From positions 47,796-111,795 of the forward strand of contig NZ_BCTL01000018.1 in assembly GCF_001571265.1 (NCBI RefSeq): a DNA stretch of 64,000 bases, in the 5' to 3' direction. The notes under the pieces are model-generated. The model saw only the letters and a list, made by a program, of their open reading frames with translations. It was not told where the DNA came from and made no database searches. Positions 8,604-18,883 of this stretch are shown here, piece after piece. This stretch comes from Cedecea neteri NBRC 105707 = ATCC 33855 (GTDB lineage: Bacteria; Pseudomonadota; Gammaproteobacteria; Enterobacterales; Enterobacteriaceae). Made by a program: the position numbers and the translations under genes. Each line of letters starts with the position of its first letter. Within the stretch, counting starts at the first letter, position 1.

Positions 8604-10893
8604 ACCGCTGGCAGAGTCATCAACTCCGTCGGAAGCACTGACAGCGGTCGCCCCTTCGCTTCCGGCAGCGTCTACCGACGATGACAGCCAGCAGCTGTTG
8701 ATCAACGGTATGAGCTGCGCCAGCTGCGTCTCCCGGGTGCAAAATGCCTTACAGAATGTCCCGGGCGTCAGCCAGGCACGGGTTAACCTTGCGGAGCGCA
8801 GTGCGCTGATAATGGGCACCGCCTCCGCAGAATCGCTGGTCAAAGCCGTGGAAAACGCAGGCTATGGTGCCGAAGCGATTGAAGACGACCAGAAACGCCG
8901 TGAACGTCAGCAGGAAACGGCGAACGCCGCCATGAAGCGCTTCCGCTGGCAGGCGATTGTCGCCCTTGCCGTCGGGATCCCGGTGATGGTCTGGGGCATG
9001 ATCGGCGACAACATGATGGTCACCGAGAGCAACCGCTCTCTGTGGCTGACCATCGGCATTATCACCCTCGCGGTGATGGTCTTTGCCGGCGGCCATTTTT
9101 ACCGTAGCGCCTGGCGCAGCCTGATGAACCGCGCGGCCACTATGGATACGCTCGTCGCCCTCGGCACCGGCGCGGCCTGGCTCTACTCCATTACCGTCAA
9201 TATCTGGCCGCAGCACTTCCCGATGGAAGCCCGCCACCTCTACTACGAGGCCAGCGCGATGATCATCGGCCTGATAAATCTCGGCCATATGCTTGAGCAG
9301 CGTGCACGTCAGCGATCCTCCAAAGCCCTTGAACGCCTGCTGGACTTAACGCCGCCGACCGCACGAGTAGTGACGGATGAAGGCGAAAAAACCTTACCGC
9401 TGGCGGAAGTCACCGCCGGAATGACGCTGCGTCTGACCACCGGCGACCGCGTGCCGGTTGACGGGGAAATCACCCAGGGTGAAGCCTGGTTCGACGAAGC
9501 AATGCTGACCGGCGAACCGGTCCCGATGCAAAAATCAAGCGGCGACGGTATTCATGCCGGCACCGTGGTGCAGGACGGCAGCGTGCGGTTCAAGGCCACC
9601 GCAACCGGCAGCCACACTACGCTGTCCCGCATTATCCGCATGGTTCGCCAGGCGCAGAGCAGCAAGCCGGAAATCGGCCAGCTTGCCGATAAAATTTCTG
9701 CCGTATTCGTGCCTGTGGTGGTGGCCATCGCGCTGATTAGCGCCGCTATTTGGTACTTTGTCGGCCCGGTGCCGCAAATCGTTTACACCCTGGTTATTGC
9801 CACCACGGTGCTGATTATCGCCTGCCCTTGCGCCCTGGGCCTTGCGACGCCGATGTCGATTATTTCAGGCGTGGGCCGTGCCGCCGAGTTTGGCGTTCTG
9901 GTTCGCGATGCCGATGCCCTGCAGCGCGCCAGCACGCTGGATACCGTGGTCTTTGATAAAACGGGCACGCTGACCGAAGGCAAACCGCAGGTGGTTGCTG
10001 TAGAAACTCGCTCCGGCGTGGATGAAGTACAGGCCATACGCCTTGCGGCCGCGCTTGAGCAGGGTTCAAGTCATCCGCTGGCTCGCGCCATTATTGAAAA
10101 AGCAGGCAGTTCGACGCTGCCGGAAGTCACCTCGTTCCGCACTCTACGCGGACTGGGCGTTAGCGGTGAAGTTGACGGGCATAAACTACTGCTGGGCAAC
10201 AAAGCGCTGCTTGATGAACAGGGAGTGGATACACAGCCGCTTGTCGACAGCATTGATACGCAGGCGCGCTCAGGCGCCACGCCGGTTCTGCTGGCGGTAG
10301 ACGGCCAGCTTATGGCGCTGTTAGCCATACGCGATCCGCTTCGCAGCGACAGCGTAAGCGCGCTGCAGCGCCTGCATCGCAACGGCTATCGTTTAGTGAT
10401 GCTCACCGGCGATAACGCCGTGACCGCCAACGCTATCGCCAAAGAAGTTGGCATTGACGAGGTGATTGCGGGCGTGCTGCCGGACGGCAAAGCTGACGCC
10501 ATCAAACAGCTGCAGCAGCAGGGCCGCCAGGTGGCGATGGTGGGCGACGGCATTAACGATGCTCCGGCGCTGGCTCAAGCAGAAGTGGGGATTGCGATGG
10601 GCGGCGGCAGCGACGTCGCGATTGAAACCGCAGCCATTACCCTGATGCGTCACAGCCTGGTGGGCGTTGCTGACGCGCTGGCCATTTCTAAAGCCACGCT
10701 GCGGAACATGAAGCAAAACCTGATGGGAGCCTTCGTGTACAACTCGCTTGGCATTCCGATTGCCGCTGGCGTGCTATACCCGCTGACCGGCACGCTGCTT
10801 AACCCGGTGGTTGCCGGAGCCGCGATGGCGCTCTCTTCCATCACCGTGGTCAGCAACGCCAACCGCCTGCTGCGCTTTAAACCGAAAGACTAA
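8389..10893 (+). CDS. copA: Cu(I)-translocating P1B-type ATPase CopA
   Basis: 834-residue inner-membrane copper exporter, same length as E. coli CopA. Two N-terminal heavy-metal domains with CxxC motifs at Cys14/Cys17 and Cys110/Cys113, eight predicted membrane helices, the ion-channel CPC motif (ACPCALG, about residue 480), phosphorylation loop DKTGTLT (about 523), MLTGDN and GDGINDAPA. Driven from the CueR promoter upstream. The mRNA also carries a programmed -1 frameshift signal at 8592-8598 (separate entry). Closed by a terminator. The E. coli ybaS-ybaT genes that lie between cueR and copA are absent here. Confidence 0.97.
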   Translation: MSHIVDLNLDGLTCGHCVKRVKESLEQRADVEQAEVTQTHARVTGSAAPEALVETVKQAGYGAEVASHPKAEPLAESSTPSEALTAVAPSLPAASTDDDSQQLLINGMSCASCVSRVQNALQNVPGVSQARVNLAERSALIMGTASAESLVKAVENAGYGAEAIEDDQKRRERQQETANAAMKRFRWQAIVALAVGIPVMVWGMIGDNMMVTESNRSLWLTIGIITLAVMVFAGGHFYRSAWRSLMNRAATMDTLVALGTGAAWLYSITVNIWPQHFPMEARHLYYEASAMIIGLINLGHMLEQRARQRSSKALERLLDLTPPTARVVTDEGEKTLPLAEVTAGMTLRLTTGDRVPVDGEITQGEAWFDEAMLTGEPVPMQKSSGDGIHAGTVVQDGSVRFKATATGSHTTLSRIIRMVRQAQSSKPEIGQLADKISAVFVPVVVAIALISAAIWYFVGPVPQIVYTLVIATTVLIIACPCALGLATPMSIISGVGRAAEFGVLVRDADALQRASTLDTVVFDKTGTLTEGKPQVVAVETRSGVDEVQAIRLAAALEQGSSHPLARAIIEKAGSSTLPEVTSFRTLRGLGVSGEVDGHKLLLGNKALLDEQGVDTQPLVDSIDTQARSGATPVLLAVDGQLMALLAIRDPLRSDSVSALQRLHRNGYRLVMLTGDNAVTANAIAKEVGIDEVIAGVLPDGKADAIKQLQQQGRQVAMVGDGINDAPALAQAEVGIAMGGGSDVAIETAAITLMRHSLVGVADALAISKATLRNMKQNLMGAFVYNSLGIPIAAGVLYPLTGTLLNPVVAGAAMALSSITVVSNANRLLRFKPKD

Positions 10894-10901
10894 CCTCTCT
10901 G

Positions 10902-10941
10902 CGGCCTGCCGTTCTCCTTTTGAGCGGAAGGCCGACTTTTT
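10902..10941 (+). terminator. copA terminator
   Basis: Outer stem CGGCC (10902-10906) / GGCCG (10930-10934) with further internal pairing CCG/CGG, followed by ACTTTTTA. Lies 9 nt after the copA stop. Confidence 0.7.
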
Positions 10942-10997
10942 ACTTTCCCCTTCCAGCCCAGGACGTTAGCATGGCTTTTTAGCCAGGGAATCGCGAT

Positions 10998-11798
10998 ATG
11001 GGTTTGTTCCAACGTCTTAGCTCACTGTTTTCCAGCCTGACAGCCTCCACTTATCCCTGGCCTGCCCTTGATATCACCCTTCCCGGCAAGCGCTATCTGC
11101 ATCTCGTGGGCAGCATTCATATGGGCACGCGCGACATGGCTCCGCTTTCCTCGCGGCTGGTGAAAAAGCTGCGTGAGGCAGATGCCCTGATTGTAGAAGC
11201 GGATATCCGCACTGGTGATTCGCCGTTCAGTGAAATCTCGGAGGACATCGAGCTTGAAGCGCGTATGGCACCGGACGATTACCAGCAGGTGCTGAGCCTT
11301 TGCGGCGAACTGGGTATCTCGCTAAGCAGCATTGAGCACCAGCCCGCCTGGCAGGTGGCGCTGATTTTACAGGCGCACCAGGCGCAGCGGCTTGGCCTTC
11401 GCCCCGATTACGGTATTGACTATCAGCTGCTGGAAGCCGCGCAGCGCTATAACGTGCCGGTTACCGAGCTTGAAGGCTCGCAAAGCCAGATAGATCTGCT
11501 GAAGGGGTTGCCTGAGGGGGGGATGCCGCTGCTGAACGACACGCTGGAGCACTGGCACACCAATGCACGCCTGCTGCAAATTATGATCGGCTGGTGGCTG
11601 GAAACGCCGCCGCAGCAGGGCAACATTGCGCTCCCGAACACCTTTGGCGATGCGCTTTATGACGTATTAATGCACCAGCGAAACCGCCAGTGGCAGGCGT
11701 TTCTACAGCAGCTGCCCGCCGGGCGCTACGTGGTTGCGGTTGGCGCGCTGCACCTTTACGGCGAAGGTAACCTGCCGGAAATGCTGAAAAAAGGGTAA
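10998..11798 (+). CDS. ybaP: TraB/GumN-family protein YbaP
   Basis: 266-residue protein of the TraB/GumN (PrgY, Tiki-like) family, a presumed metal-dependent hydrolase fold whose bacterial substrates are unknown. The conserved first block LVGSIHMGT, the central Glu/Asp-rich segment and the closing VAVGALHLYGEGN block are all present. E. coli has ybaQ between copA and ybaP; it is missing here. Its stop codon lies within the T-run complement of the ChiX terminator, so the 3' ends of ybaP and the - strand ChiX RNA meet. Confidence 0.93.
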   Translation: MGLFQRLSSLFSSLTASTYPWPALDITLPGKRYLHLVGSIHMGTRDMAPLSSRLVKKLREADALIVEADIRTGDSPFSEISEDIELEARMAPDDYQQVLSLCGELGISLSSIEHQPAWQVALILQAHQAQRLGLRPDYGIDYQLLEAAQRYNVPVTELEGSQSQIDLLKGLPEGGMPLLNDTLEHWHTNARLLQIMIGWWLETPPQQGNIALPNTFGDALYDVLMHQRNRQWQAFLQQLPAGRYVVAVGALHLYGEGNLPEMLKKG

Positions 11799-11882
11799 AA
11801 AAATGGCCAATATTTCTATTGGCCCGTCAAAGAGGAATTTCATTTATTATTCTGTTTATCCCGGCTGCCGAAGCAACCGAAG
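11797..11882 (-). ncRNA. chiX: Small RNA ChiX (SroB/MicM)
   Basis: Read on the - strand. A 5' hairpin CGGTTGC-TTCG-GCAGCCG is followed by an A/U-rich Hfq region and the segment AATGAAATTCCTCTTTGACG, identical to the E. coli ChiX seed that silences chiP (ybfM) and chbBC. The Rho-independent terminator is GGCCAATA-GAAA-TATTGGCC (11805-11824) with seven T's at 11797-11803. Position between ybaP and ybaK is the same as in E. coli. The 5' end is estimated from the hairpin and could be off by several nt. Confidence 0.92.
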
Positions 11883-12006
11883 CTGAATTGTCGCTCAATG
11901 TGATGGTTTACGCCATCACTATTGTGTAGCGCTATATTACTCGTCAAGTATATCACTACGATTACTATTTTGTGCGTTTTCAAAACAACGAATAAAGAAG
12001 GAAACC

Positions 12007-12486
12007 ATGACTCCCGCGGTAAAACTCCTCGAAAAGAACAAAATCAGCTTTCAAATTCATGCCTATGAGCACGATCCGCTGGAAACCAACTTTGGCGACG
12101 AAGTGGTTCGCAAGCTGGGGCTGAACGCCGACCAGGTGTATAAAACGCTGCTGGTGGCGCTGAATGGCGACATGAAACACCTGGCCGTGGCGGTGACGCC
12201 GGTTGCCGGGCAGCTTGACCTGAAAAAGGTCGCGAAGGCGCTGGGCGTGAAGAAGGTTGAAATGGCGGACCCGATGGTCGCGCAGCGGATCACCGGCTAT
12301 CTGGTCGGGGGCATCAGCCCTCTCGGGCAGAAAAAGCGCTTACCGACGGTGATTGATGCTCCGGCACAAGAGTTTGCCAGCATCTACATTTCCGGCGGCA
12401 AGCGCGGGCTGGATATCGAACTCGCGGCAAACGACCTGGCGAAGCTGCTGGATGCCAGCTTCGCCGATATCGCCCGCCGCGATTAG
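12007..12486 (+). CDS. ybaK: Cys-tRNA(Pro)/Cys-tRNA(Cys) deacylase YbaK
   Basis: 159-residue free-standing editing domain that hydrolyses Cys mis-charged on tRNA-Pro, acting in trans to ProRS. Nearly identical to E. coli YbaK, including the conserved Lys of VYKTLLV and the [13 protein letters not shown] block. Start ATG with GAAGGAAACC just upstream. Convergent with ushA, whose stop lies 3 nt beyond. Confidence 0.96.
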   Translation: MTPAVKLLEKNKISFQIHAYEHDPLETNFGDEVVRKLGLNADQVYKTLLVALNGDMKHLAVAVTPVAGQLDLKKVAKALGVKKVEMADPMVAQRITGYLVGGISPLGQKKRLPTVIDAPAQEFASIYISGGKRGLDIELAANDLAKLLDASFADIARRD

Positions 12487-12489
12487 CGC

Positions 12490-14142
12490 TTAGTTCCAGC
12501 TTACCTCGCCCTTAGGTTGGTAAGCATTTACGTCCAGCGGGGAGTTCTGTTCGATGTACTGTTTCAGGACTTCCGCATCGACAAAACCGGTGTTGACATA
12601 ACCCGGCTTTTTATCGATTTCCGGGTAACCGTCGCCGCCGGTGCCGTTGAAGCTCAGCGTCGCCATGCGGTAGGTTTTGGCCGGGTCAATCGGCTGGTCT
12701 TTGATTTTCAGGTTGCTCAGCTTACCGCCGGTTGAGGTGAAGCTGACGTTAGAGAACTGCGGATAGGCGCCAGAGTCCGGCGTTTTCTGCGCCACCGCCG
12801 TCAGGTATTCCTCAACGTCTTTGCCATTCATGTCGATATAAACCACGGTGTTGCCGAACGGCTGCACCTTGAGCACGTCTTTATAGGTAATGTTCCCGGC
12901 TTCGATGGAATCACGCACGCCGCCGCCGCTCATCACCGCAAAGTCCGAGTTGGTTCGCGCCATTTGTGCCGCCAGCAGTACGCGCGCCAGGTTAGTCTGC
13001 ACAAAGCGGACTTTACTGCGATCCCCTTCCAGATGCCCGTTCACGCTGCCTACTTTCACCTTCAGCGCGGCCTGGCCTTTGTTCTGGAACGGCGTCAGCA
13101 GGGAAAGCATCTGCTGGTTTTCAGCGATTTCAGGCGTGTAGAGTACGCGCTCACTTTGCCCGTTGTCGTAGGTGATTTTCTTTTTCAGGTTGATAGGGAT
13201 CAGCTGATAGTGCACCAGCTTCATCTCGCCGTTGCGGAACTCAAAATCTGCCCGCCCGACGTATTTCCCCCACTCATGCGCCTGCACAATCCAGGTGCCG
13301 TTTTGTCTGTCCGGCGCGCACGGCGTACCCGGTACATAATCCTTCTGCTTCTGGTTTTCCTGCGCCATGCAGACCGGATCCTGTGAGTGACCACCCACAA
13401 TCATCGTCAGCGCCCCGGCTGGCAGGCTTCTGGCCATTTCGACATCGCCCGGTGCATTCGAGCCGTGGTTGCCATTATCGTAATGGCCCATATGGGTTGC
13501 GGCGATGATCACGTCAGGTTTTTCAGTGCCCTGCAGTTCCTGAATCACCAGTTTGGCTTCCTCCGCAGGCTTGCGGAATTCGATGTCGGTGAAGTATTCC
13601 GGGTTACCGATTTTTGCCGTGTCGTCGGTGGTCAGGCCGATAACCGCCACCTTGATGCCCTGAGGTTTAAAAATCGCGTAGGGCTTAAACAGGCGCTCGC
13701 CGGTGCTTTTCTGGTAAATGTTGGCGGAGAGCAGCGGGAACTTCGCCCATTTTTCCTGCTGGCGCAGGACGGAGAGCGGGTTGTCGAATTCGTGGTTGCC
13801 GACGGCCATCGCGTCATAGCCAATCAGGCTCATGCCACGGAAGTCCGGCTCGGCATCCTGAAGGTCTGATTCCGGCACGCCGGTGTTGATATCACCGCCC
13901 GACAGCAGCAGCACGCTGCCGCCCTCGGCCGCAACCTCTTTACGCACGCTGTCTACCAGCGTTTTTTGCGCCGCCAGGCCGTACTCCGAGTACTCGTTGC
14001 GCCAGAAGTGGCCATGATGATCGTTGGTATGAAGAATCGTAATTTTGTAGGTCTTGTCTTTTTCCCAGGCCAGCGCTGAAGCGCTGGTTAAACTCAATGC
14101 CACCAGCAGCGCCGTGGTTATTGTTTTAGTAGCAAAACGCAT
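12490..14142 (-). CDS. ushA: Bifunctional UDP-sugar hydrolase / 5'-nucleotidase UshA
   Basis: Periplasmic enzyme that hydrolyses UDP-sugars and 5'-nucleotides for nucleoside salvage; 550 residues as in E. coli. Signal peptide with likely cleavage after ASALA before WEKDKT. The dimetal phosphoesterase motifs TNDHHGH, GGDIN, GNHEFD and GGHSQD are present, followed by the C-terminal nucleotide-binding domain. The ATG at 14142 is supported by GGAGATGG; an in-frame upstream start at 14160 would add WRW residues before the signal peptide. Divergent from fsr. Confidence 0.96.
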   Translation of the reverse strand: MRFATKTITTALLVALSLTSASALAWEKDKTYKITILHTNDHHGHFWRNEYSEYGLAAQKTLVDSVRKEVAAEGGSVLLLSGGDINTGVPESDLQDAEPDFRGMSLIGYDAMAVGNHEFDNPLSVLRQQEKWAKFPLLSANIYQKSTGERLFKPYAIFKPQGIKVAVIGLTTDDTAKIGNPEYFTDIEFRKPAEEAKLVIQELQGTEKPDVIIAATHMGHYDNGNHGSNAPGDVEMARSLPAGALTMIVGGHSQDPVCMAQENQKQKDYVPGTPCAPDRQNGTWIVQAHEWGKYVGRADFEFRNGEMKLVHYQLIPINLKKKITYDNGQSERVLYTPEIAENQQMLSLLTPFQNKGQAALKVKVGSVNGHLEGDRSKVRFVQTNLARVLLAAQMARTNSDFAVMSGGGVRDSIEAGNITYKDVLKVQPFGNTVVYIDMNGKDVEEYLTAVAQKTPDSGAYPQFSNVSFTSTGGKLSNLKIKDQPIDPAKTYRMATLSFNGTGGDGYPEIDKKPGYVNTGFVDAEVLKQYIEQNSPLDVNAYQPKGEVSWN

Positions 14143-14330
14143 TGCCCATCTCCATGTCAAAATGTAACTGCGCAGAAATACCAGATAGCGGCCAGGATAG
14201 ACAACTAACTTTTCCGAAATGCGACTTTCTTCAAATCCCCCGCACGAGTATGTTAGCAGGGTAAGAATTTCTTCCGGGCGATTTCCTGCGTCGCCCGCTC
14301 TAAAAACAATAACCGTTCGTACAGGTAATT

Positions 14331-15548
14331 ATGGCAAGCTCTCAAACCCTCACGCAGCCGGGCACGCCCCCGGAGCAAAAAAAAGCGCGCACCGCATTTG
14401 GGATCCTCGGCGCTATAAGCCTTTCCCATCTGCTTAATGACATGATTCAGTCGCTGATTCTGGCTATCTATCCGCTGCTACAGGCCGAGTTCTCCCTGAG
14501 CTTTATGCAAATCGGGATGATAACTCTGACCTTCCAGCTCTCTTCATCGCTGCTGCAGCCGCTGGTGGGCTACTACACCGACAAATACCCGATGCCATGG
14601 TCGCTGCCGATTGGCATGTGCTTTACCCTTTGCGGCCTGGTGCTGCTGGCGCTGGCGGGCAGCTTCCCGGCGGTTCTGGTAGCAGCGGCATTGGTCGGCA
14701 CCGGCTCGTCGGTATTCCACCCTGAGTCCTCGCGCGTGGCGCGTATGGCGTCCGGTGGCCGGCACGGGCTGGCGCAGTCACTGTTCCAGGTGGGCGGCAA
14801 CTTCGGCAGCTCTCTGGGGCCATTGCTGGCGGCAGTCATTATCGCGCCTTACGGCAAAGGTAACGTGGCGTGGTTCGTGCTGGCAGCCCTGTTGGCGATT
14901 GTGGTCCTGCTGCAAATCAGCCGCTGGTATTCCGCTCAGCACAAAATTGCGAAAAGCCGCCCTGCCGTGCCGGTGGTCAACCCGCTGCCGCGCAACAAAG
15001 TTATCCTGGCGGTCTCTGTTTTGCTGCTGCTGATCTTCTCTAAATACTTCTATATGGCGAGCATCAGCAGCTACTTCACTTTCTACCTGATGCAAAAATT
15101 CGGATTATCGGTACAAAACGCCCAGATCCACCTGTTCGCCTTCCTGTTTGCCGTCGCGGCGGGGACGGTTATCGGCGGGCCATTAGGGGATAAAATTGGT
15201 AGAAAATACGTGATTTGGGGCTCAATCCTCGGCGTCGCGCCATTTACCCTTGTTTTACCCTACGCGTCGCTTTACTGGACGGGCGTGCTGACGGTAATCA
15301 TTGGCTTCATTTTGGCCTCCGCTTTCTCGGCCATCCTGGTGTACGCTCAGGAGCTGCTTCCTGGCCGTATCGGCATGGTTTCCGGGCTCTTTTTCGGATT
15401 TGCCTTTGGGATGGGTGGCCTGGGTGCCGCAGTGCTTGGGCTTATTGCCGACCATACCAGTATCGAATTGGTCTACAAAATATGTGCCTTCCTGCCGCTC
15501 CTCGGTATTATGACAATATTCCTCCCCGATAATCGCCACAAAGCGTAG
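14331..15548 (+). CDS. fsr: MFS fosmidomycin resistance efflux protein Fsr
   Basis: 12-helix major facilitator, 405 residues, inner-membrane drug:H+ antiporter. Matches E. coli Fsr almost throughout (ISLSHLLNDMIQSLIL, GTGSSVFHPESSRVARMAS, LPGRIGMVSGLFFGFAFG). Overexpression of the E. coli protein gives fosmidomycin resistance; the physiological substrate is unknown. Start ATG after ACAGGTAATT. Followed by a strong hairpin at 15555-15579. Confidence 0.95.
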   Translation: MASSQTLTQPGTPPEQKKARTAFGILGAISLSHLLNDMIQSLILAIYPLLQAEFSLSFMQIGMITLTFQLSSSLLQPLVGYYTDKYPMPWSLPIGMCFTLCGLVLLALAGSFPAVLVAAALVGTGSSVFHPESSRVARMASGGRHGLAQSLFQVGGNFGSSLGPLLAAVIIAPYGKGNVAWFVLAALLAIVVLLQISRWYSAQHKIAKSRPAVPVVNPLPRNKVILAVSVLLLLIFSKYFYMASISSYFTFYLMQKFGLSVQNAQIHLFAFLFAVAAGTVIGGPLGDKIGRKYVIWGSILGVAPFTLVLPYASLYWTGVLTVIIGFILASAFSAILVYAQELLPGRIGMVSGLFFGFAFGMGGLGAAVLGLIADHTSIELVYKICAFLPLLGIMTIFLPDNRHKA

Positions 15549-15554
15549 ATTTTA

Positions 15555-15579
15555 GCGGCCAAAGTATTGCTTTGGCCGC
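15555..15579 (+). terminator. Hairpin after fsr
   Basis: Perfect 10-bp stem GCGGCCAAAG / CTTTGGCCGC with a 5-nt loop, 6 nt after the fsr stop. There is no T run, so intrinsic termination is likely but less certain. Confidence 0.6.
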
Positions 15580-15765
15580 GTCCCATTGCCATACCCTTCT
15601 GGTAACTGCCCCACATAACTGAGTTAAATGCTACTCAGAGCCTTTTTTTTATCGAAATGCGCCTTTTATTCAAAATTCAACAATTATTCATAAACGCCGA
15701 TAAGGAAATTGTCATAAACTGTGTAACAGAACGTTTTGGAACATCGGCCAACCAAAGGAGACGGA

Positions 15766-17442
15766 ATGCATCACGCCACACCGCTTATCACCACCATTGT
15801 TGGTGGTCTCGTGCTCGCTTTTTTACTCGGTATGCTGGCTAACAAGCTGCGCATATCTCCGCTGGTGGGCTATTTATTAGCTGGCGTGCTGGCGGGACCT
15901 TTTACTCCAGGTTTTGTTGCTGATACCAAACTTGCCCCTGAACTGGCGGAATTAGGCGTGATTCTGCTGATGTTCGGCGTTGGGCTGCATTTTTCATTGA
16001 AGGATTTGATGGCGGTAAAGGCCATCGCCATCCCCGGTGCGATCGCGCAGATTGGCGTCGCGACGCTGCTGGGCATGGCGCTTTCCTGGCTGATGGGCTG
16101 GTCATTGATGACCGGCATCGTCTTCGGGCTATGTTTGTCGACGGCAAGTACCGTCGTGCTGCTACGTGCGCTTGAAGAGAGGCAGTTAATCGATACCCAG
16201 CGAGGGCAGATTGCCATTGGCTGGCTGATTGTTGAAGACCTGGTGATGGTGCTGACGCTGGTGCTGCTGCCTGCGGTAGCCGGAATGCTGGAAAAAGGCG
16301 ACGTTGGCCTGGCTTCCCTGAGCCTGGATATGGCTATTACCATCGGCAAGGTCGCGGCGTTTATCGCCCTGATGATGCTGGTAGGCCGTCGCCTTGTGCC
16401 GTGGATTCTGGCACGCAGTGCCGCCACCGGCTCCCGCGAACTGTTTACCCTTTCGGTCCTCGCGCTGGCGCTCGGCATCGCCTTTGGTGCGGTGGAGCTG
16501 TTTGACGTTTCCTTTGCGCTGGGTGCCTTCTTTGCCGGTATGGTGCTGAATGAGTCCGAGCTTAGCCACCGTGCGGCGCACGACACGCTGCCGCTGCGCG
16601 ACGCCTTTGCGGTGCTGTTCTTTGTCTCCGTCGGGATGTTGTTTGACCCGCTGATTCTGATTCAGGAGCCGCTGGCGGTGCTGGGCACGCTGGCTATTAT
16701 CATCTTCGGTAAATCACTGGCGGCGTTCCTGCTGGTGCGCATGTTTGGCCACTCCCAGCGTACCGCGTTGACCATCGCCACCAGCCTCGCGCAAATTGGT
16801 GAGTTTGCCTTTATCCTGGCGGGCCTCGGCATGGCGCTGAACCTGCTGCCGCAGACCGGGCAAAACCTGGTGCTGGCGGGCGCAATCCTGTCGATTATGC
16901 TGAACCCGATTCTGTTCGCCATTCTTGAGCGCTACCTTGAAAAAACCGAAACGCTGGACGAACAGACGCTGGAAGAGGCTATCGAAGAAGAGAAGCAAAT
17001 CCCGGTGGATATCTGCAACCATGCGCTGCTGGTCGGCTATGGCCGCGTCGGCAGCCTGCTGGGCGAGAAGCTGCTGGCCGAAGGCGTGCCGCTGGTGGTG
17101 ATTGAAACCTCCCGCAGCCGCGTGGATGAGCTACGCGAGCGTGGTATCCGGGCCGTGCTGGGCAATGCCGCCAACGAAGAGATCATGAATCTGGCGCACC
17201 TGGACTGCGCGCGCTGGCTGCTGCTGACTATCCCTAACGGCTACGAGGCGGGTGAAATCGTCGCGACGGCCAGAGCAAAATGCCCGGATATCGAGATCAT
17301 CGCCCGCGCGCATTACGACGACGAAGTGGATTACATCACCGAGCGTGGCGCTAATCAGGTTGTGATGGGAGAAAGGGAGATTGCCAACACCATGCTGGGG
17401 CTGCTGGTGCCGCCGGTCACGCAAGAAGCGGTGACGGGTTAA
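15766..17442 (+). CDS. ybaL: Putative K+/H+ antiporter YbaL (CPA2 family)
   Basis: 558-residue inner-membrane protein: about 12 N-terminal helices of the CPA2/KefB type (LVGYLLAGVLAGPF, LCLSTASTVVLLRALEE) and a cytoplasmic RCK-N domain beginning at the nucleotide-binding motif LLVGYGRVGSLLGEKLL. Matches E. coli YbaL. Start at MHHATPL (15766) follows AAAGGAG; the frame is open 30 nt further upstream but without family support. Cation selectivity is inferred from the family. Confidence 0.94.
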   Translation: MHHATPLITTIVGGLVLAFLLGMLANKLRISPLVGYLLAGVLAGPFTPGFVADTKLAPELAELGVILLMFGVGLHFSLKDLMAVKAIAIPGAIAQIGVATLLGMALSWLMGWSLMTGIVFGLCLSTASTVVLLRALEERQLIDTQRGQIAIGWLIVEDLVMVLTLVLLPAVAGMLEKGDVGLASLSLDMAITIGKVAAFIALMMLVGRRLVPWILARSAATGSRELFTLSVLALALGIAFGAVELFDVSFALGAFFAGMVLNESELSHRAAHDTLPLRDAFAVLFFVSVGMLFDPLILIQEPLAVLGTLAIIIFGKSLAAFLLVRMFGHSQRTALTIATSLAQIGEFAFILAGLGMALNLLPQTGQNLVLAGAILSIMLNPILFAILERYLEKTETLDEQTLEEAIEEEKQIPVDICNHALLVGYGRVGSLLGEKLLAEGVPLVVIETSRSRVDELRERGIRAVLGNAANEEIMNLAHLDCARWLLLTIPNGYEAGEIVATARAKCPDIEIIARAHYDDEVDYITERGANQVVMGEREIANTMLGLLVPPVTQEAVTG

Positions 17443-17477
17443 TTGTTTTTTGGGCAGGTCTGGCACCTGCCCGCTTC

Positions 17478-17505
17478 AAAAAAACAGAGCCTTCCTCAGG
17501 CTCTG
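17478..17505 (-). terminator. gsk terminator
   Basis: On the - strand, stem CAGAGCCT / AGGCTCTG (17485-17505) with a 5-nt loop followed by seven T's (17478-17484). A second hairpin, GGGCAGGT / ACCTGCCC at 17452-17472, lies next to it and may serve ybaL. Confidence 0.88.
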
Positions 17506-17514
17506 CTCTTCAGC

Positions 17515-18819
17515 TTAACGTTCCCAGTAAGACTCTTCGAGGCTGTCTTCCCGCTCGGGCAGGCCGCGCGTCAGGCGTGGAGAATGCTGATTCAGCACCT
17601 GATAGCTAACGCGGTTGGCGTATTTGCACACCTGAGCCAGCGAGGAATAGGTCAGCCAGGTCAGCTTGTGCTTGCTGGAGTTCGGCACGTTGCTGCGGTG
17701 ATAGTTGTTCGCGGTAATATCGTGCAGCAGCGCCGCAAGCGCGCCGTCACCCGCCCCGTTGGTGTTCATTATCTTCTCCGGGCCGCCCATGTAAGGGGCG
17801 ATATGGGAGTAGATACGCCGCGGTTCAGCACAGTCTTTCAGGCGCATCGCGCGGCTAAATTCGTACTGGTTAAATTCGGCGATAGCCCCCGGCAACAGAG
17901 GATGTTGGGTATTACGCTTCGCGGTTTCTTCGGTGTAGCCCGCCATATAAAGCCCGACCGGCCCGGCGGTGCACAGTACCAGGTCAACCCAGTCCAGCGC
18001 CTTGTCGGCGGCCAGCAACGGATCGCTTTCGCCGGTTAGCGCCTCACCCTCTTCTTCGTTCATCGCCAGGATAGAAACGTGTTCGCTCAGGAAGGCCTGC
18101 CACCAGGCCGGATTCTCGGCAATCACGTATTTGGTGCCCAGGGTCAGTACCACCGGCACGTTGTGTTTCTTCGCCCAGGCAATCGCCTGCATAGTGGCGT
18201 CCGGCATCGGCTCGCCCGGCTTGCAGCGCACCAGGTAAGAGGTCAGCACCAGCGCGGACGCCCCGGCAATCACCTCTTCAGGAATGCTTTCAGCGCGCAG
18301 CTGGTTCATGTGGCCAGGGCTGATGGCGAACGTACGCTCACCCTGGTCGCCAATCAGCGTAAAGCAGCGGCCAATCGCGCCGTCTACGCCCTGCAGGTAG
18401 TTAAGATCGGTCCGGCTGGAGGTATTGCAGAGGTAGCGGTAAGCGTAGCTGCCGATCTCGACGTTACGGCACATCACGCCGAGCAGCACCGAACGGTCAT
18501 CGGCCAGCACCGAGTAGTTGTGCATGGTATTGCCGATGGTGCCCCCGGCAAACTGGTGGGTAATCAGGTTGTTGTCGACCAGTTCTTTGTAGAGCGCGTC
18601 GGCCACATCATCCTCAATCACCAGGGAATGACCGAAGCTCAGCCCGTAGCGCTGTACAAATTCGTCGTCCACTTTGGCTTCAATGTCGACCAGCGTTTGA
18701 TCGATGCCGACCACCCAGGAAGAACCACTTTCGGCTTCAGGCTGAGTTTGCTGCAGGAGCGGATCGCGGGCGTTGACGGGGAAGTAGTGTTTGGATTTGC
18801 GTTTACCGGGAAATTTCAT
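17515..18819 (-). CDS. gsk: Inosine-guanosine kinase
   Basis: PfkB/ribokinase-family kinase that phosphorylates guanosine and inosine for purine salvage; 434 residues as in E. coli. PfkB signature near the C-terminus (NTNGAGDGALAALLHDI, with the catalytic Asp in GAGDGA) and the substrate-lid GGTIGNTMHNY segment are intact. Reads toward ybaL and ends in its own terminator. No sign of frame damage. Confidence 0.97.
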   Translation of the reverse strand: MKFPGKRKSKHYFPVNARDPLLQQTQPEAESGSSWVVGIDQTLVDIEAKVDDEFVQRYGLSFGHSLVIEDDVADALYKELVDNNLITHQFAGGTIGNTMHNYSVLADDRSVLLGVMCRNVEIGSYAYRYLCNTSSRTDLNYLQGVDGAIGRCFTLIGDQGERTFAISPGHMNQLRAESIPEEVIAGASALVLTSYLVRCKPGEPMPDATMQAIAWAKKHNVPVVLTLGTKYVIAENPAWWQAFLSEHVSILAMNEEEGEALTGESDPLLAADKALDWVDLVLCTAGPVGLYMAGYTEETAKRNTQHPLLPGAIAEFNQYEFSRAMRLKDCAEPRRIYSHIAPYMGGPEKIMNTNGAGDGALAALLHDITANNYHRSNVPNSSKHKLTWLTYSSLAQVCKYANRVSYQVLNQHSPRLTRGLPEREDSLEESYWER

Positions 18820-18883
18820 GGTGTCGTTACGGGGCTGAATAATAAGGCGGAGAATAGTAACATTCCCCGCCTCAGGATTCTAT

